In this document: positions 50,246 to 59,183 of the stretch, piece by piece
Position numbering within the stretch: the stretch's first letter is position 1
How the letters are laid out: every line of letters begins with the position of its first letter
From: JAJXUB01 sp047974805
GTDB taxonomy: Bacteria; Actinomycetota; Actinomycetes; Actinomycetales; Dermatophilaceae
Reading direction: 5' to 3'
Assembly (NCBI GenBank): GCA_047974805.1
Contig: JBKECS010000035.1
Span: 1 to 64,000 of the forward strand
DNA: 64,000 nt
Notes under the pieces: model-generated
Seen by the model: the letters and a program-made list of their open reading frames with translations, nothing else
Databases searched by the model: none
Told to the model about the DNA's origin: nothing
Made by a program: the position numbers and the translations under genes

Positions 50246-51636
50246 GCCGGGGCCTTCTCCGTCACGTTCCCCGGCTCGATCTCGGCCGGTGTGCCCGCGG
50301 GCTCGCTTTCCGCCGGTTGGGCACTATCGGTGCTGTCATCCGGCCGCCGGGCACCAACAAGACGGTTAATCGCCGCAGCCATGAGGACGATCGCCGCCAA
50401 GGTGTAGACGGTCCGCGGCAACACCTCGAGGATGGGGGCCAACGGGAAGCTGTCGTCGGGCGACATGGGCCCGGTGACCGCCCGCACACCCAGCCAGGTG
50501 AGTAGCTGGAATTGACCGGCCGCGACAAAGACCAGGCAGAACAGCAGCATCGGCACCAGCCCTGCCGTGGCGAGCAACCGCAGGCCCCCGATGAGGTCGG
50601 AGAACCGGTTCGTTATTCCGGTCACTGCGCTGGTCACCGAGCTGCGCACCCCGGACGGCAAACGGGTCAACCGTCGCTCCGCCTGTCGGGTCACCACGTT
50701 CGGGTTCAGGTCCGGGAGGGTGTGCCCCACGGCAACAGCACCAACGGCCAACCAAGCCAGTGGGATGAGAATGACCGCACCAATGTCGTCCACCGCGCCG
50801 GCCAACCAGCCGGTCACCGACTCCACTGGTCCGGTCAACGGCCCCAACCAACCGAGCACCGTATGCCACAGGTCGAGAAACCAGGTGACCAACGCCCGGC
50901 TGGTGATCCACGCCCAGATCCCATCGAGCCAATGAGAAGCCTTCGTGGCGAACAGGGTCACCCAGGTCACTTCGAGCCAGGCCGCGAACAGCCCCCACCC
51001 GGTATTGCGATCTGCCAGCTGGAACCGGCCGAGCAGCCACCGCAGCCCGAAGGCCACCGCGATGATCACCCATAAGGTCCGCTCGTCGGCGATGGTCGTC
51101 ACGGACAGGTCACCGGTCACTCCGGCAAAGGGGTTCGAGGCGTTCCAGAGCTGATCCATGTTCGCGCCGTAGAGCCACACGTTGCGGTCCTGGACCAAGT
51201 ATCCCTGGCCTGCGTAGACCGCGAGGAAGGGGATGATCGTGCCGGCCAACAGCGCGAGCCGGTCATCGATCACAGCGCGTAGCCGCCTCCGTTTGCCAGC
51301 CCGTGCCCGGCGGCTCGCCCTGGTCTCCTGGTCACCGACCGGGTTAGTCGGGACCGCCGCCGGCGGTGCAAGGTCCACATGAGACATCGAGTCCGCGAGG
51401 GTACGAAGCATGAGAATCATCGCAGTCAACATGGCCAACGGCGCCAACGGCACGAGCAGGGCGCCGAAGAAGTGCGCATGAGGCGAGAGCAGAATCGCCG
51501 CCCACAACACCGCGTTGCGCACCGCATACCCAAGCAAGAACAGCACCGCGAGCACCGGCCAGTGACGGACCAGGAGCCGCCATGCATCGATCAGCACGCT
51601 GACCGCACCGCTGAGCACTCGCGCTAGCACCCCCAT
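50215..51636 (-). CDS. Unrecognised polytopic membrane protein
   Basis: The 473-residue protein has about eight to ten hydrophobic segments, a basic cytoplasmic loop (RASRRARAGKRRRLR, about 108-122) and an acidic Pro/Glu-rich tail (about 425-473). A Trp-rich stretch (WLDGIWAWITSRALVTWFL) and WLGPLTGPVESVTGWLAGA are distinctive. I do not know the family. Its end overlaps the end of protein C, tail to tail, which suggests a conserved neighbourhood. TAGGGT lies 8 bases before the ATG, so the gene may be leaderless. Confidence 0.75.
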   Translation of the reverse strand: MGVLARVLSGAVSVLIDAWRLLVRHWPVLAVLFLLGYAVRNAVLWAAILLSPHAHFFGALLVPLAPLAMLTAMILMLRTLADSMSHVDLAPPAAVPTNPVGDQETRASRRARAGKRRRLRAVIDDRLALLAGTIIPFLAVYAGQGYLVQDRNVWLYGANMDQLWNASNPFAGVTGDLSVTTIADERTLWVIIAVAFGLRWLLGRFQLADRNTGWGLFAAWLEVTWVTLFATKASHWLDGIWAWITSRALVTWFLDLWHTVLGWLGPLTGPVESVTGWLAGAVDDIGAVILIPLAWLAVGAVAVGHTLPDLNPNVVTRQAERRLTRLPSGVRSSVTSAVTGITNRFSDLIGGLRLLATAGLVPMLLFCLVFVAAGQFQLLTWLGVRAVTGPMSPDDSFPLAPILEVLPRTVYTLAAIVLMAAAINRLVGARRPDDSTDSAQPAESEPAGTPAEIEPGNVTEKAPAQPVGIETAI

Positions 51637-51647
51637 AGTCCCAGACC

Positions 51648-52460
51648 CTACTGGGCCAACAGACTGGACATCACCGGAACCAACCCGTTGCTGTCCACGG
51701 TGTCAGCCACCTCGTCGGCGACGTCCTGGACCTCCTGCGGCGCATTGCCCATGGCAACGCCGCGGGCCGCCCACCGGAGCATCTCGATGTCGTTGCGCTG
51801 GTCACCCACCGCCACGGTCAGCGCCGGTTCAACCCCGAGCCGACGACGAATCAACTCCAGCGCGCTGGCCTTGGACACACCTTCGGGCGCAATGTCGAGC
51901 CAGGCGGAGTACCCGATGGCGTAGCTGACCCCGTGAAGGCCGATCCGTTCGGCCAGGTGCAGCACGTCGTCACTGGTTCCCTGCGGCGCATAGAACGTCA
52001 CCCGAGTGGTCGGCTCGCTGACCAGTTCCTCCGGCCCGACAACCCGTTGAGACATCAGCTCGGCGTCCGGGAACACCGCAGAAACCTTGAAGCTCGCCTG
52101 TTCGTCACGCAGCTCCTCCACAGCGATCAAGGCGGTCGGCCACGCCGCCCGGAGCACGGTCACGGCGGGGGCTGGATCGAACGTCACTGCCTCGGCCACG
52201 CTGTAACCCAGCGGCGTCTGCGGGTCCAACGCCAAGGTGACCGCGCCGTTGGAACACACCGCGAACCCCCGGCTAAGACCGAGCCGGTCGAGTATGGGCG
52301 TGGTGGCCGAGATGGAGCGGCCGGTGGCGATGACGACATGATGGCCGGCGTCGGCCACGGAAGCGACCGCGTCCCGGACCGGGTCGGTCAGGGCCCCATC
52401 GAAGTCAACCAGCGTTCCGTCGATATCGAGGGCGACCAGGCAGGAAGAGGCAGTCCGCAT
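51648..52460 (-). CDS. HAD-superfamily Cof-type phosphatase
   Basis: The 270-residue class IIB HAD hydrolase has motif I DIDGTLVD with nucleophile and acid Asp, motif II Thr in IATGRS, motif III Lys in GVSKASAL, and motif IV GDQRNDIEML. The cap domain lies between about 85 and 190. Cof-like enzymes dephosphorylate sugar phosphates, flavin or PLP; the true substrate is not evident. TAGCTT ends 6 bases upstream of the ATG, so translation is probably leaderless. Confidence 0.9.
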   Translation of the reverse strand: MRTASSCLVALDIDGTLVDFDGALTDPVRDAVASVADAGHHVVIATGRSISATTPILDRLGLSRGFAVCSNGAVTLALDPQTPLGYSVAEAVTFDPAPAVTVLRAAWPTALIAVEELRDEQASFKVSAVFPDAELMSQRVVGPEELVSEPTTRVTFYAPQGTSDDVLHLAERIGLHGVSYAIGYSAWLDIAPEGVSKASALELIRRRLGVEPALTVAVGDQRNDIEMLRWAARGVAMGNAPQEVQDVADEVADTVDSNGLVPVMSSLLAQ

Positions 52461-52472
52461 ACGGAAAAGCTA
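52461..52472 (-). promoter_or_regulatory. Leaderless promoter of HAD phosphatase
   Basis: On the minus strand TAGCTT (52467-52472) is followed by TTCCGT and then ATG. The gap is 6 bases and there is no ribosome binding site. Confidence 0.55.
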
Positions 52473-52566
52473 CCGGTCGGACAAGGCGATCATCCTCTCC
52501 CACCAGGCCACCCGCATAAGGGTCGGCCGCCGAGGCTCCAGCCAGCCGGTCAAACGTCGTGGTAGC

Positions 52567-53838
52567 TCACCCAGGTGGGCGGAGCACGTCCGCGCCGAGG
52601 TGCGCACGCAGGGCGGAGGGCACGACGATCGAACCGTCGGCCTGCTGATGGTTCTCCAGAATCGCGACCAACCAGCGGGTCGTGGCCAGCGTGCCGTTGA
52701 GGGTGGCGGCAACCTCGTTCTTGCCGCCAGCGCCCTTGAACCGGGTGTTCAGCCGGCGGGCTTGGAAGGTGGTGCAGTTGCTCGTCGAGGTCAGCTCCCG
52801 GTAGCGGCCCTGGCTGGGCACCCACGCCTCGCAGTCGAACTTCCGCGCGGCGGGGTGACCGAGGTCTCCCGCCGCAGTATCGATGACCCGATAGGGCACC
52901 TCGATCTTGGCGAGCATCTCCTCCTCCCAGGCCAGCAGCCGATCATGTTCGGCCGATGCCTGCGCCGGGTCGCAATAGACGAACATCTCGATCTTGTTGA
53001 ACTGGTGCACCCGGATGATGCCGCGGGTGTCCTTGCCGTAGGAGCCGGCCTCACGGCGATAGCAGCTGGACGAGCCGGCATACCGCAACGGCCCGGCGGA
53101 CAAGTCGATGACCTCATCGGCGTGGTACCCGGCCAACGCCACTTCCGAGGTCCCAGTGAGCCACAGATCATCCGCCTCGAGCCGATACACCTCCTCGGCG
53201 TGCGCGTCGATGAACCCAGCTCCGGCGATGACGTCCGTCTTGACCAGGGTCGGGGTGATCATCGGGATGAGCCCGTACTGCACGGCCTGCTTCATGGCCA
53301 CGTCCAGCAGGGACATCTCCAGGCGGGCGCCCCATCCCTTGAGGAAATAGAACCGGGCGCCGGACACTTTGGCGCCGCGGGCCATGTCCAGGGCGGCCAG
53401 CCCCTCGGCAAGGTCCAGATGGTCACGCGGGGTAAACCCCTCGGCGTCGAAATCCCGCGGGGCCCCGACCTCCTTCAGAACGACGAAGTCGTCTTCCCCG
53501 CCGCTGGGCACGCCCGGCTCGATGAGGTTGCCAACAGCCCGGATGAGCGCATCGAACTCCGCCCTCGCCGCGTCCGCCTGCCCCTGGAGCGCCTTGACCT
53601 GCTCGGCCAGGGACTTGGTCGTGGCCAACAACGCGTGCTTCTCGTCGCCCTGGGCCTTGGCGACGTCCCGGCCGATGGCCTTCTGCTGAGCCCGCAGCCC
53701 CTCGAACGCGGTGAGCGCGGCACGGTGCCGCTCATCCGCGTCGAGGATCGCGTCGACGATCCCGTCGTCCTCCCCTCGGGCTCGCTGGCTGGCCCGCACG
53801 AGCTCCGGGTCATCCCGAAGCAGCTTGATGTCGATCAC
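52567..53838 (-). CDS. serS: Seryl-tRNA synthetase
   Basis: The 423-residue class II synthetase charges tRNA-Ser, one of which is encoded at 1078-1164. The N-terminal coiled-coil tRNA arm spans about 28-100. Motif 2 is SCYRREAGSYGKDTRGIIR with HQFNKIEMF, and motif 3 includes NGTLATTRWLVAILENHQ. ELTSTSNCTTFQARR is also typical. The GTG start at 53838 has no ribosome binding site; TAGCCT lies 6 bases upstream. Confidence 0.97.
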   Translation of the reverse strand: MIDIKLLRDDPELVRASQRARGEDDGIVDAILDADERHRAALTAFEGLRAQQKAIGRDVAKAQGDEKHALLATTKSLAEQVKALQGQADAARAEFDALIRAVGNLIEPGVPSGGEDDFVVLKEVGAPRDFDAEGFTPRDHLDLAEGLAALDMARGAKVSGARFYFLKGWGARLEMSLLDVAMKQAVQYGLIPMITPTLVKTDVIAGAGFIDAHAEEVYRLEADDLWLTGTSEVALAGYHADEVIDLSAGPLRYAGSSSCYRREAGSYGKDTRGIIRVHQFNKIEMFVYCDPAQASAEHDRLLAWEEEMLAKIEVPYRVIDTAAGDLGHPAARKFDCEAWVPSQGRYRELTSTSNCTTFQARRLNTRFKGAGGKNEVAATLNGTLATTRWLVAILENHQQADGSIVVPSALRAHLGADVLRPPG

Positions 53839-53850
53839 CGGATCAGGCTA
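53839..53850 (-). promoter_or_regulatory. Leaderless promoter of serS
   Basis: On the minus strand TAGCCT (53845-53850), then GATCCG, then GTG. This repeats the dcd arrangement exactly: same hexamer, 6-base gap, GTG start. Confidence 0.65.
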
Positions 53851-53881
53851 CCGAGGCGGCGCCTGGGCCGGCGATCGGATA

Positions 53882-54508
53882 TCACCCGCGGTGATCCTCC
53901 GGGGTCACGCCGGCGCCGACATCCCACGCGTGATGTACCAGGTCGTGCAGGGCATATTGACCGAGCGTGGCCACGGTGAAGGTGGACCCGTTGCTGCGCC
54001 GACCGCGCCGCCCCCACGTCGGGCCGTCGACGGCGGCATACGCAGCGGCGAGGGCCGCTGCTGCTGCGCTGATTTCGGCAGCCACCTGCTCCGGCACAGC
54101 CTGGTCATAGTGATCCCGGATCGCCGCCTCGTCCTGGTCCCAGTTGGCGAACAGGGGGTCATCCTCGTCCAGCAGGAGGGCCAGCCGCGCGTCGAACACC
54201 CGGCAGACGTCCCGCACGTGGCAGGCATACTCCAGCGGCGACCAGATCTGCGGTTGGGGACGGTTGCGAACGCCCGGATCAGCGAGCACCTGCGCCCACG
54301 GCGCAGTCGCCGTACGGATCCATCCAGAGATGCTCTCCACTGGAACCTCGCCCGCCGCGAAACCGCAGTCAGGGCATCGGCTCGACAGTGTCCACGTCCA
54401 ATCATTCTCGTCCGTGGCGGTCTCGACCGCGTCGTCATAGACCCCGCCTGTCGACCTATTCTGGGCGGGGCCGGCGTCCGGCACCTCGCCGCTGTCCTCG
54501 TTGCGCAT
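53882..54508 (-). CDS. DinB-like domain protein
   Basis: The 208-residue protein carries a four-helix DinB/maleylpyruvate isomerase-like domain from about 60 to 205. IWSPLEYACHVRDVCRVFD gives the first conserved His, and ALHDLVHHAWDVG near the end gives the metal-site HH pair. The N-terminus holds CPDCGF, a small cysteine pair. DinB proteins use a divalent metal and often thiol cofactors, mycothiol in actinobacteria. Substrate is unknown. ATG at 54508 has CATACT 6 bases upstream and shares its promoter region with the divergent lipid kinase. Confidence 0.82.
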   Translation of the reverse strand: MRNEDSGEVPDAGPAQNRSTGGVYDDAVETATDENDWTWTLSSRCPDCGFAAGEVPVESISGWIRTATAPWAQVLADPGVRNRPQPQIWSPLEYACHVRDVCRVFDARLALLLDEDDPLFANWDQDEAAIRDHYDQAVPEQVAAEISAAAAALAAAYAAVDGPTWGRRGRRSNGSTFTVATLGQYALHDLVHHAWDVGAGVTPEDHRG

Positions 54509-54544
54509 TGCACCAGTATGCGGGGCGTCAGGTAGCCTCACCGC
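54508..54544 (+). promoter_or_regulatory. Leaderless promoter of lipid kinase gene
   Basis: TTGCAC (54508-54513) and TAGCCT (54533-54538) are 19 bases apart, and GTG 54545 follows after 6 bases. On the other strand CATACT (54515-54520) serves dinB-like gene in the same manner, so two leaderless promoters overlap in 36 bases. Confidence 0.6.
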
Positions 54545-55813
54545 GTGGCTGAGCGTCCCGAGGTGTGGATTGCGATCTCGCTTTTTGTCCTCGCGGTGAT
54601 CCTCTTCTTCGTCGGTCGCCTGATCTCGGGCGCGCATCCCGGCACGGGTCGGGGGCGGCACGAACGAGCCGACCGACCCAGCCGGAACTCCTTCCGCCCC
54701 GAGGAAGCCCCGGCTCCGCCAAAGCGTCGCCTCGTCGTCGTGGTTAACCCGACCAAGCTGGAGCGCATCGAGTCGACCACCGCCCAGATCCGTTGGGTCA
54801 CCGACGCGCTGGATTGGGAACTCGACGTGGTCGAGACGACCGTCGAGCACACCGGTGAGGCCCAGGCCCGCTCCGCCGTCGCGTCCGGCGCTGACGTGGT
54901 GGCGGCCATGGGCGGCGACGGCACCGTGCGCGCCGTGGCTACCGGACTGGCCGGCACGAACACCCCCATGGGCATCATCCCGGCCGGCACCGGCAACCTG
55001 CTCTTCCGCAACCTCGGCATGGACATCTCCACACTAGAATCCGCCGTTCGAGTCGCCCTGACCGGAGAGAACCACCACATCGACGTGGCCGCCGTGCGTC
55101 TTGACCCGCCCTCGGCCGAGCCCGACAGCGAACCCTCCCCCGAGGCGGAGACACCCGCAGACCCGGGCAGCGAACCCCCCGCCGAAACCGCGCCCGGGCC
55201 GGAGGCGGGGTCGGACCCCACTGAACACTCGGCGGTCGGCCCGTCGACGCCGCAGCCATCACCGTCACCGGATGGACAGCACATCTTCCTGGTTATGGCC
55301 GGGATGGGCTTTGACGCGTCAGTGATCGGCGACGCCGACGAGGACCTGAAGGCCAAGATGGGCTGGCCGGCCTATGTCGTCGCCGGCGTGCGCAACCTCG
55401 TCGGTGAACGTTTCCGGGTGAGCGTCACCCCCGAGGGGATGGCCCCGATCCAACACCGCGCCCGGACCGTCATGATCGGCAACTGTGGGCGGTTGATCGC
55501 CGGGATAGTCCTCATGCCCGATGCCAAGGTGGACGATGGGCTCCTGGATGCGGTGGTCGTCGCGCCGAAGTCCCTGCCCGGCTGGGTCGGTGTCACCAGC
55601 ACCGTCCTGCGCCGCGGCAAACGCAGCACGTCGGCCTTCGATCGCTACACCTCCCCGGCCTTCACCATCACCGCCGACGGCCCACAGGAGGTCCAGCTCG
55701 ACGGCGACCACATCGGCACAGCCACGTCCTTGCAGGTCCAGGCTTGGCCGCGGGCGCTGATCCTGCGACTGCCTTCCGGCGCGGTCCGTCAGGCCAGCGC
55801 GCCGGCCAACTGA
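54545..55813 (+). CDS. Diacylglycerol kinase-family lipid kinase with linker insertion
   Basis: The 422-residue protein has an N-terminal membrane helix (about 8-28) and a DAGK catalytic domain from about 62: VVVVNPTK, the nucleotide motif AMGGDGTVRAVATGL (GGDGT 123-127) and GIIPAGTGNLLFRNLG. The second lobe resumes at about 245 with IFLVMAGMGFDASVIGD. Between the lobes lies a 58-residue insertion (187-244) of Pro, Glu, Ser, Ala and Asp, unusual for the family. It should phosphorylate diacylglycerol or a related lipid at the inner membrane face. It begins at a leaderless GTG. Confidence 0.88.
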   Translation: MAERPEVWIAISLFVLAVILFFVGRLISGAHPGTGRGRHERADRPSRNSFRPEEAPAPPKRRLVVVVNPTKLERIESTTAQIRWVTDALDWELDVVETTVEHTGEAQARSAVASGADVVAAMGGDGTVRAVATGLAGTNTPMGIIPAGTGNLLFRNLGMDISTLESAVRVALTGENHHIDVAAVRLDPPSAEPDSEPSPEAETPADPGSEPPAETAPGPEAGSDPTEHSAVGPSTPQPSPSPDGQHIFLVMAGMGFDASVIGDADEDLKAKMGWPAYVVAGVRNLVGERFRVSVTPEGMAPIQHRARTVMIGNCGRLIAGIVLMPDAKVDDGLLDAVVVAPKSLPGWVGVTSTVLRRGKRSTSAFDRYTSPAFTITADGPQEVQLDGDHIGTATSLQVQAWPRALILRLPSGAVRQASAPAN

Positions 55814-55870
55814 CGGCCACGCCGGCCCTATGGCGGGCACGGAACCTATGCCTCACGACCGCACGGACAC

Positions 55871-56797
55871 TTACGACCGCAGGTCGTCCAGCCACGCCCG
55901 GGCAGCGGTGAAATCGGCGTTGGTGGTCAGCGGGGCGACATTGGCGGATTGGCCGTCGGCGCGGGCATACGACCCGAGGAAGACGACATCGGCGCAGACG
56001 CGTTTGAGACCCATCAGCGCCTCGGCCACCCGTTCATCGTCCAGGTGCCCCTCGCAGTCGATGGAGAAGCAGTAGGACCCCATGGACTGTTTCGTCGGCC
56101 GGGACTCCAGACGGTTGATGTTGATCCCACGCGTGGCGAACTGCTCCAGGAACTCCAGCAGTCCACCAGCCCGATCCTGACGCTGGTAGATGACCAGCGT
56201 GGTCTTGTCCGCTCCGGTCCGTTCGGGCAAGGTGCCCGGACGAGCAACCAGGACGAACCGGGTCACCGCGCCGCGGATGTCGCCGATGTCCTCCGCGAGG
56301 ATCGCCAAGTCGTGGTTGCTCGCGGCGACTGGGGCGCACACCGCCGCCTGGTAGTTCGCCTGCCCGCGATGCTCTACCGCCAGTCCCTCGGCCGCCGCAG
56401 CGGTGGAGAGGGTCGGCACGTAGGTCGCCTCCGGCAAATGCGTGGCCATCCAACCGCGCACCTGCGCCCAGCCGTGGCTGTGGGTGCCCACCGCAGTCAC
56501 GTCCGCCAGGGTGGTCCCAGGCACGCCGGCCAGAACGAAGGTGATCGGGACGAGGACCTCGCCGATGACGACGAGCGGATCCCCGACCGCCAACGCATCG
56601 AGCGTCGCGCTGACCCCACCTTCGACGGAGTTCTCGATCGGCACCATCCCGGCGTCGATCTCCCCCAACCGCACCGCCGCCAAGGTCGCATCGACCGACG
56701 CATACGCGGTTCGCGGGGCACCCGCAGCGGGGGCCCAACCGTTCAGGGCCATTTCGGTAAACGTGCCGGCCGGGCCGAAGAAGCCATACGTGGTCAT
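55871..56797 (-). CDS. pheA: Prephenate dehydratase
   Basis: The 308-residue enzyme makes phenylpyruvate from prephenate for phenylalanine synthesis. FFGPAGTFTEMAL, VPIENSVEGGVSATLDAL and the catalytic-threonine motif GAVTRFVLVAR are present. The C-terminal ACT domain carries ESRPTKQSMGSYCFSID, the phenylalanine-binding site, so feedback control is expected. The ATG overlaps the stop of a GT87 gene (ATGA), so the two are translationally coupled. The aminotransferase at 29608 could use its product. Confidence 0.96.
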   Translation of the reverse strand: MTTYGFFGPAGTFTEMALNGWAPAAGAPRTAYASVDATLAAVRLGEIDAGMVPIENSVEGGVSATLDALAVGDPLVVIGEVLVPITFVLAGVPGTTLADVTAVGTHSHGWAQVRGWMATHLPEATYVPTLSTAAAAEGLAVEHRGQANYQAAVCAPVAASNHDLAILAEDIGDIRGAVTRFVLVARPGTLPERTGADKTTLVIYQRQDRAGGLLEFLEQFATRGININRLESRPTKQSMGSYCFSIDCEGHLDDERVAEALMGLKRVCADVVFLGSYARADGQSANVAPLTTNADFTAARAWLDDLRS

Positions 56798-58158
56798 GGG
56801 GCACTCACCGAACCGGCGTTAACGCTGCTGGACACGTTTGGCATGGTACGGGCCGAGGTGCCGTTGGGCTCGGCAGGGTCGATCCCTGGGCGCCACCGGT
56901 CGGCCGCTGGGCGCCACCGTCCGGCCGCTAGCCGCCACAGCATGGCTAGGGCGAGCAGCGCACCGCAGCAGTCGATGTTCTGCAACACCCGGCCCAGCAC
57001 CACCCACGGCGCCCCCTGCGCCACCAACGAAATCCCCCACCACGGTCCCCGGCACAGGAACCAGATGGTCATGATGGCGGCATACCGGGTGCCGGCGTTG
57101 TCCGGGCCGGCAAACGTCGCCCGCCACCAGGATTCGATGTCCGGCCATGGCTTGGCCAGGTGATCCGGTCCGCGCCCGAGCAGTGCCGGGATGATGACGA
57201 TCATCCATTGGTAATGGTGGATCCAGGACACCGGCGAGACCAAGAGGGCGATCAGGCCGACGGTGGCTACCTGACCGACCCAGTCGCCGAGCAGGTAGTA
57301 GCGCCGGGCGAGGGTGAATCCGACCCAGGCGACCAGCAACGCAAGGAGGAGCCAGATCGCTGTCCCGGGCAGACCGTCCGGCCCGATCCTCAGCAACACC
57401 CCGCGCATGCTTTGGTTCGACGTCCCCCGATTCGGACCGAGACGGGACGGGTCCTGCAGGACGCCACCCCAGAACGCGAACGATGCCGCGGGCAGGACGA
57501 GCCAGGCGAACACCGTGGCGCCGGCGGCGGTGGCCGTGGCGGTGATCGCCGCCCGCCACCGGCGGCAGATGAGGAAGTGAACGATGAACACGGCGGGGGT
57601 GAGTTTGATCGCCGTGGCAAACCCGACGAGCATGCCCACCGGAAGCCGCCGCACCCATCGCGGCCGGGCTAAATCGAGGACGACCGCCAGCACGAGGAAG
57701 GCATTGACCTGGCCGAACCTGACGCCATCACTGACCGGGTGCAGCCAAAGCATGGGCACGATGAGCAGCGCCCATGCCAGCGGGGCGAAGGACCCGGTGC
57801 GGCGGATGAATCGCTGCCCGGCCAGCCACACGGTGGCCGCGGTGGCGGTGACCTGAGCGATCGACCACAGCCAGCCGACCAGACCGAAGGGCATCAACGC
57901 CAACGGCACCGCGAGCAGGGCGGCGAACGGTGGATAGGTGAACGGCAGCAGTTGCGGCGCCTCGGTCATCGCCGCATAGACCGGGCGACCCACGAGCACG
58001 GATTCTCCAGCCATCCGGTAGACGGCGACGTCGACCTGCCACTGGTCGGCGGGCCAGAACACGAGGTATCGCGCCAGCACGGGCAGTGCGGCGAGCGCGA
58101 TGAGCAGGATGGCGAGAGCCCATCGGGCCCGGCGGGAGAGTCGGGTCAGCGCGGGCAC
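56794..58158 (-). CDS. GT87-family polyprenol-dependent mannosyltransferase-like protein
   Basis: The 454-residue membrane enzyme has about ten helices. The first outer loop shows WQVDVAVYRMAGESVLVGRPVY, with the acidic residue pattern of GT-C enzymes, and TYPPFAALLAVP, DGVRFGQVNAFLVL and ATAIKLTPAVFI are hallmarks of GT87 (PimE-like). It would use polyprenyl-phosphomannose outside the membrane to extend lipomannan or PIMs. A 21-base tandem repeat at 56888-56929 encodes RWRPAAD units in the tail. The start is taken as GTG 58158. Overlap with pheA is unexpected. Confidence 0.85.
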   Translation of the reverse strand: MPALTRLSRRARWALAILLIALAALPVLARYLVFWPADQWQVDVAVYRMAGESVLVGRPVYAAMTEAPQLLPFTYPPFAALLAVPLALMPFGLVGWLWSIAQVTATAATVWLAGQRFIRRTGSFAPLAWALLIVPMLWLHPVSDGVRFGQVNAFLVLAVVLDLARPRWVRRLPVGMLVGFATAIKLTPAVFIVHFLICRRWRAAITATATAAGATVFAWLVLPAASFAFWGGVLQDPSRLGPNRGTSNQSMRGVLLRIGPDGLPGTAIWLLLALLVAWVGFTLARRYYLLGDWVGQVATVGLIALLVSPVSWIHHYQWMIVIIPALLGRGPDHLAKPWPDIESWWRATFAGPDNAGTRYAAIMTIWFLCRGPWWGISLVAQGAPWVVLGRVLQNIDCCGALLALAMLWRLAAGRWRPAADRWRPGIDPAEPNGTSARTMPNVSSSVNAGSVSAP

Positions 58159-58200
58159 GCCCTCATTGTCTCCGACGTATGCCGTTCCCCCTGCCCGTCG

Positions 58201-58253
58201 AGGGGTCGTAACACGCGGCCACATCTGAGGTTTTCCAGCGTGTTGCGACCCCT
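58201..58253. repeat. 16-base inverted repeat
   Basis: AGGGGTCGTAACACGC (58201-58216) and GCGTGTTGCGACCCCT (58238-58253) match over 16 bases with one G-T pair and a 21-base spacer, in the 125 bases between the lysE stop (58284) and the GT87 start. It may end the lysE transcript, be a regulator site or be an interspersed repeat. No other copy was seen in the window. Confidence 0.8.
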
Positions 58254-58283
58254 GCCGTGGAGAGGATGCCCGGAGGAGGCGTC

Positions 58284-59084
58284 TCAGCGCAGCGTTGTCG
58301 TGGCGAGTTTCGCGCCGAAGGCGACGAAGACCGCGCCGACCGTGGCCGTACCCACACCGGCCGCCCGGCGATGCCGACGGAAGCGTGCGGCGAGAAACGA
58401 GCCGCCGAAGATCAGGCTGGAGAGATAGGCGACGCTCAGCACCTGCATGGTCAGCGCCAGGACAAGGAACGTCGCGACGGGGTGCGGATCGGTCGGAGTG
58501 ACGAACTGGACGAAGAACGCCACGAAGAAGAGGATCGCCTTGGGATTGAGGACGCTGAGCACCAACGCGGTGAGGAACGGGCCACGTCCGGGATGCGCCG
58601 CCTGGGCCCGCTCGGCGATCTCCTCAGCCTTGGCCGCACCGAAGTCCGGGCCCGGGTCCGGCGCTGACACCCGATCCGGGGCCGCGTCCAGCACCATCGT
58701 CGGCTGACCTTCGCCGACGCCCGAGACGGCAGGCACACCCGGGGCGCCGGGGCCGGCCGGGACCGTTGACGCCGTAGACCGTTCGCGCAGGATGGCGATC
58801 CCGGAACGGACCAACCCGATGCCGATCCAGGCGAGGTAGCCGGCGCCGAGATATTTCACCACGTGGAACGCGCTGGGGTGGGACCGCAGCAGCGAGGCCG
58901 CGCCTCCAACGGAGGCCACCATGAGGACGAGATCGCCGAAGAAGACCCCGACGGCGGACCGGTAGCCGGCCCCGACACCATGACGGGCCGCCGTGGTGAG
59001 GACATACATGGAATTGGGCCCCGGGAGCAGGACGATGAGCGCCGCTCCCAGCACAAAGCCCCCATAGTTGGCCACACCGAGCAC
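58284..59084 (-). CDS. LysE/LeuE-family amino acid exporter
   Basis: The 266-residue membrane protein has six helices in the LysE pattern: LGAALIVLLPGPNSMYVLTT with the conserved PGP, GYRSAVGVFFGDLVLM, YLGAGYLAWIGIGLVRSG, and LNPKAILFFVAFFVQFV. A hydrophilic loop of about 70 residues between helices 3 and 4 is longer than usual. It should export a basic or branched amino acid or homoserine lactone-like compound. The start is GTG at 59084 with AAGGAGG upstream. It is divergent from the large membrane protein gene. Confidence 0.9.
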   Translation of the reverse strand: MLGVANYGGFVLGAALIVLLPGPNSMYVLTTAARHGVGAGYRSAVGVFFGDLVLMVASVGGAASLLRSHPSAFHVVKYLGAGYLAWIGIGLVRSGIAILRERSTASTVPAGPGAPGVPAVSGVGEGQPTMVLDAAPDRVSAPDPGPDFGAAKAEEIAERAQAAHPGRGPFLTALVLSVLNPKAILFFVAFFVQFVTPTDPHPVATFLVLALTMQVLSVAYLSSLIFGGSFLAARFRRHRRAAGVGTATVGAVFVAFGAKLATTTLR

Positions 59085-59183
59085 GACGCCGCTCCTCCTT
59101 GATCCTGGGCGAGGAATCCCCTCGCGTCGGCGAATCGTCGTCCGCCGATCCGGCGGCCGCTGCTGGGCCGATCGTAGTCTCGC

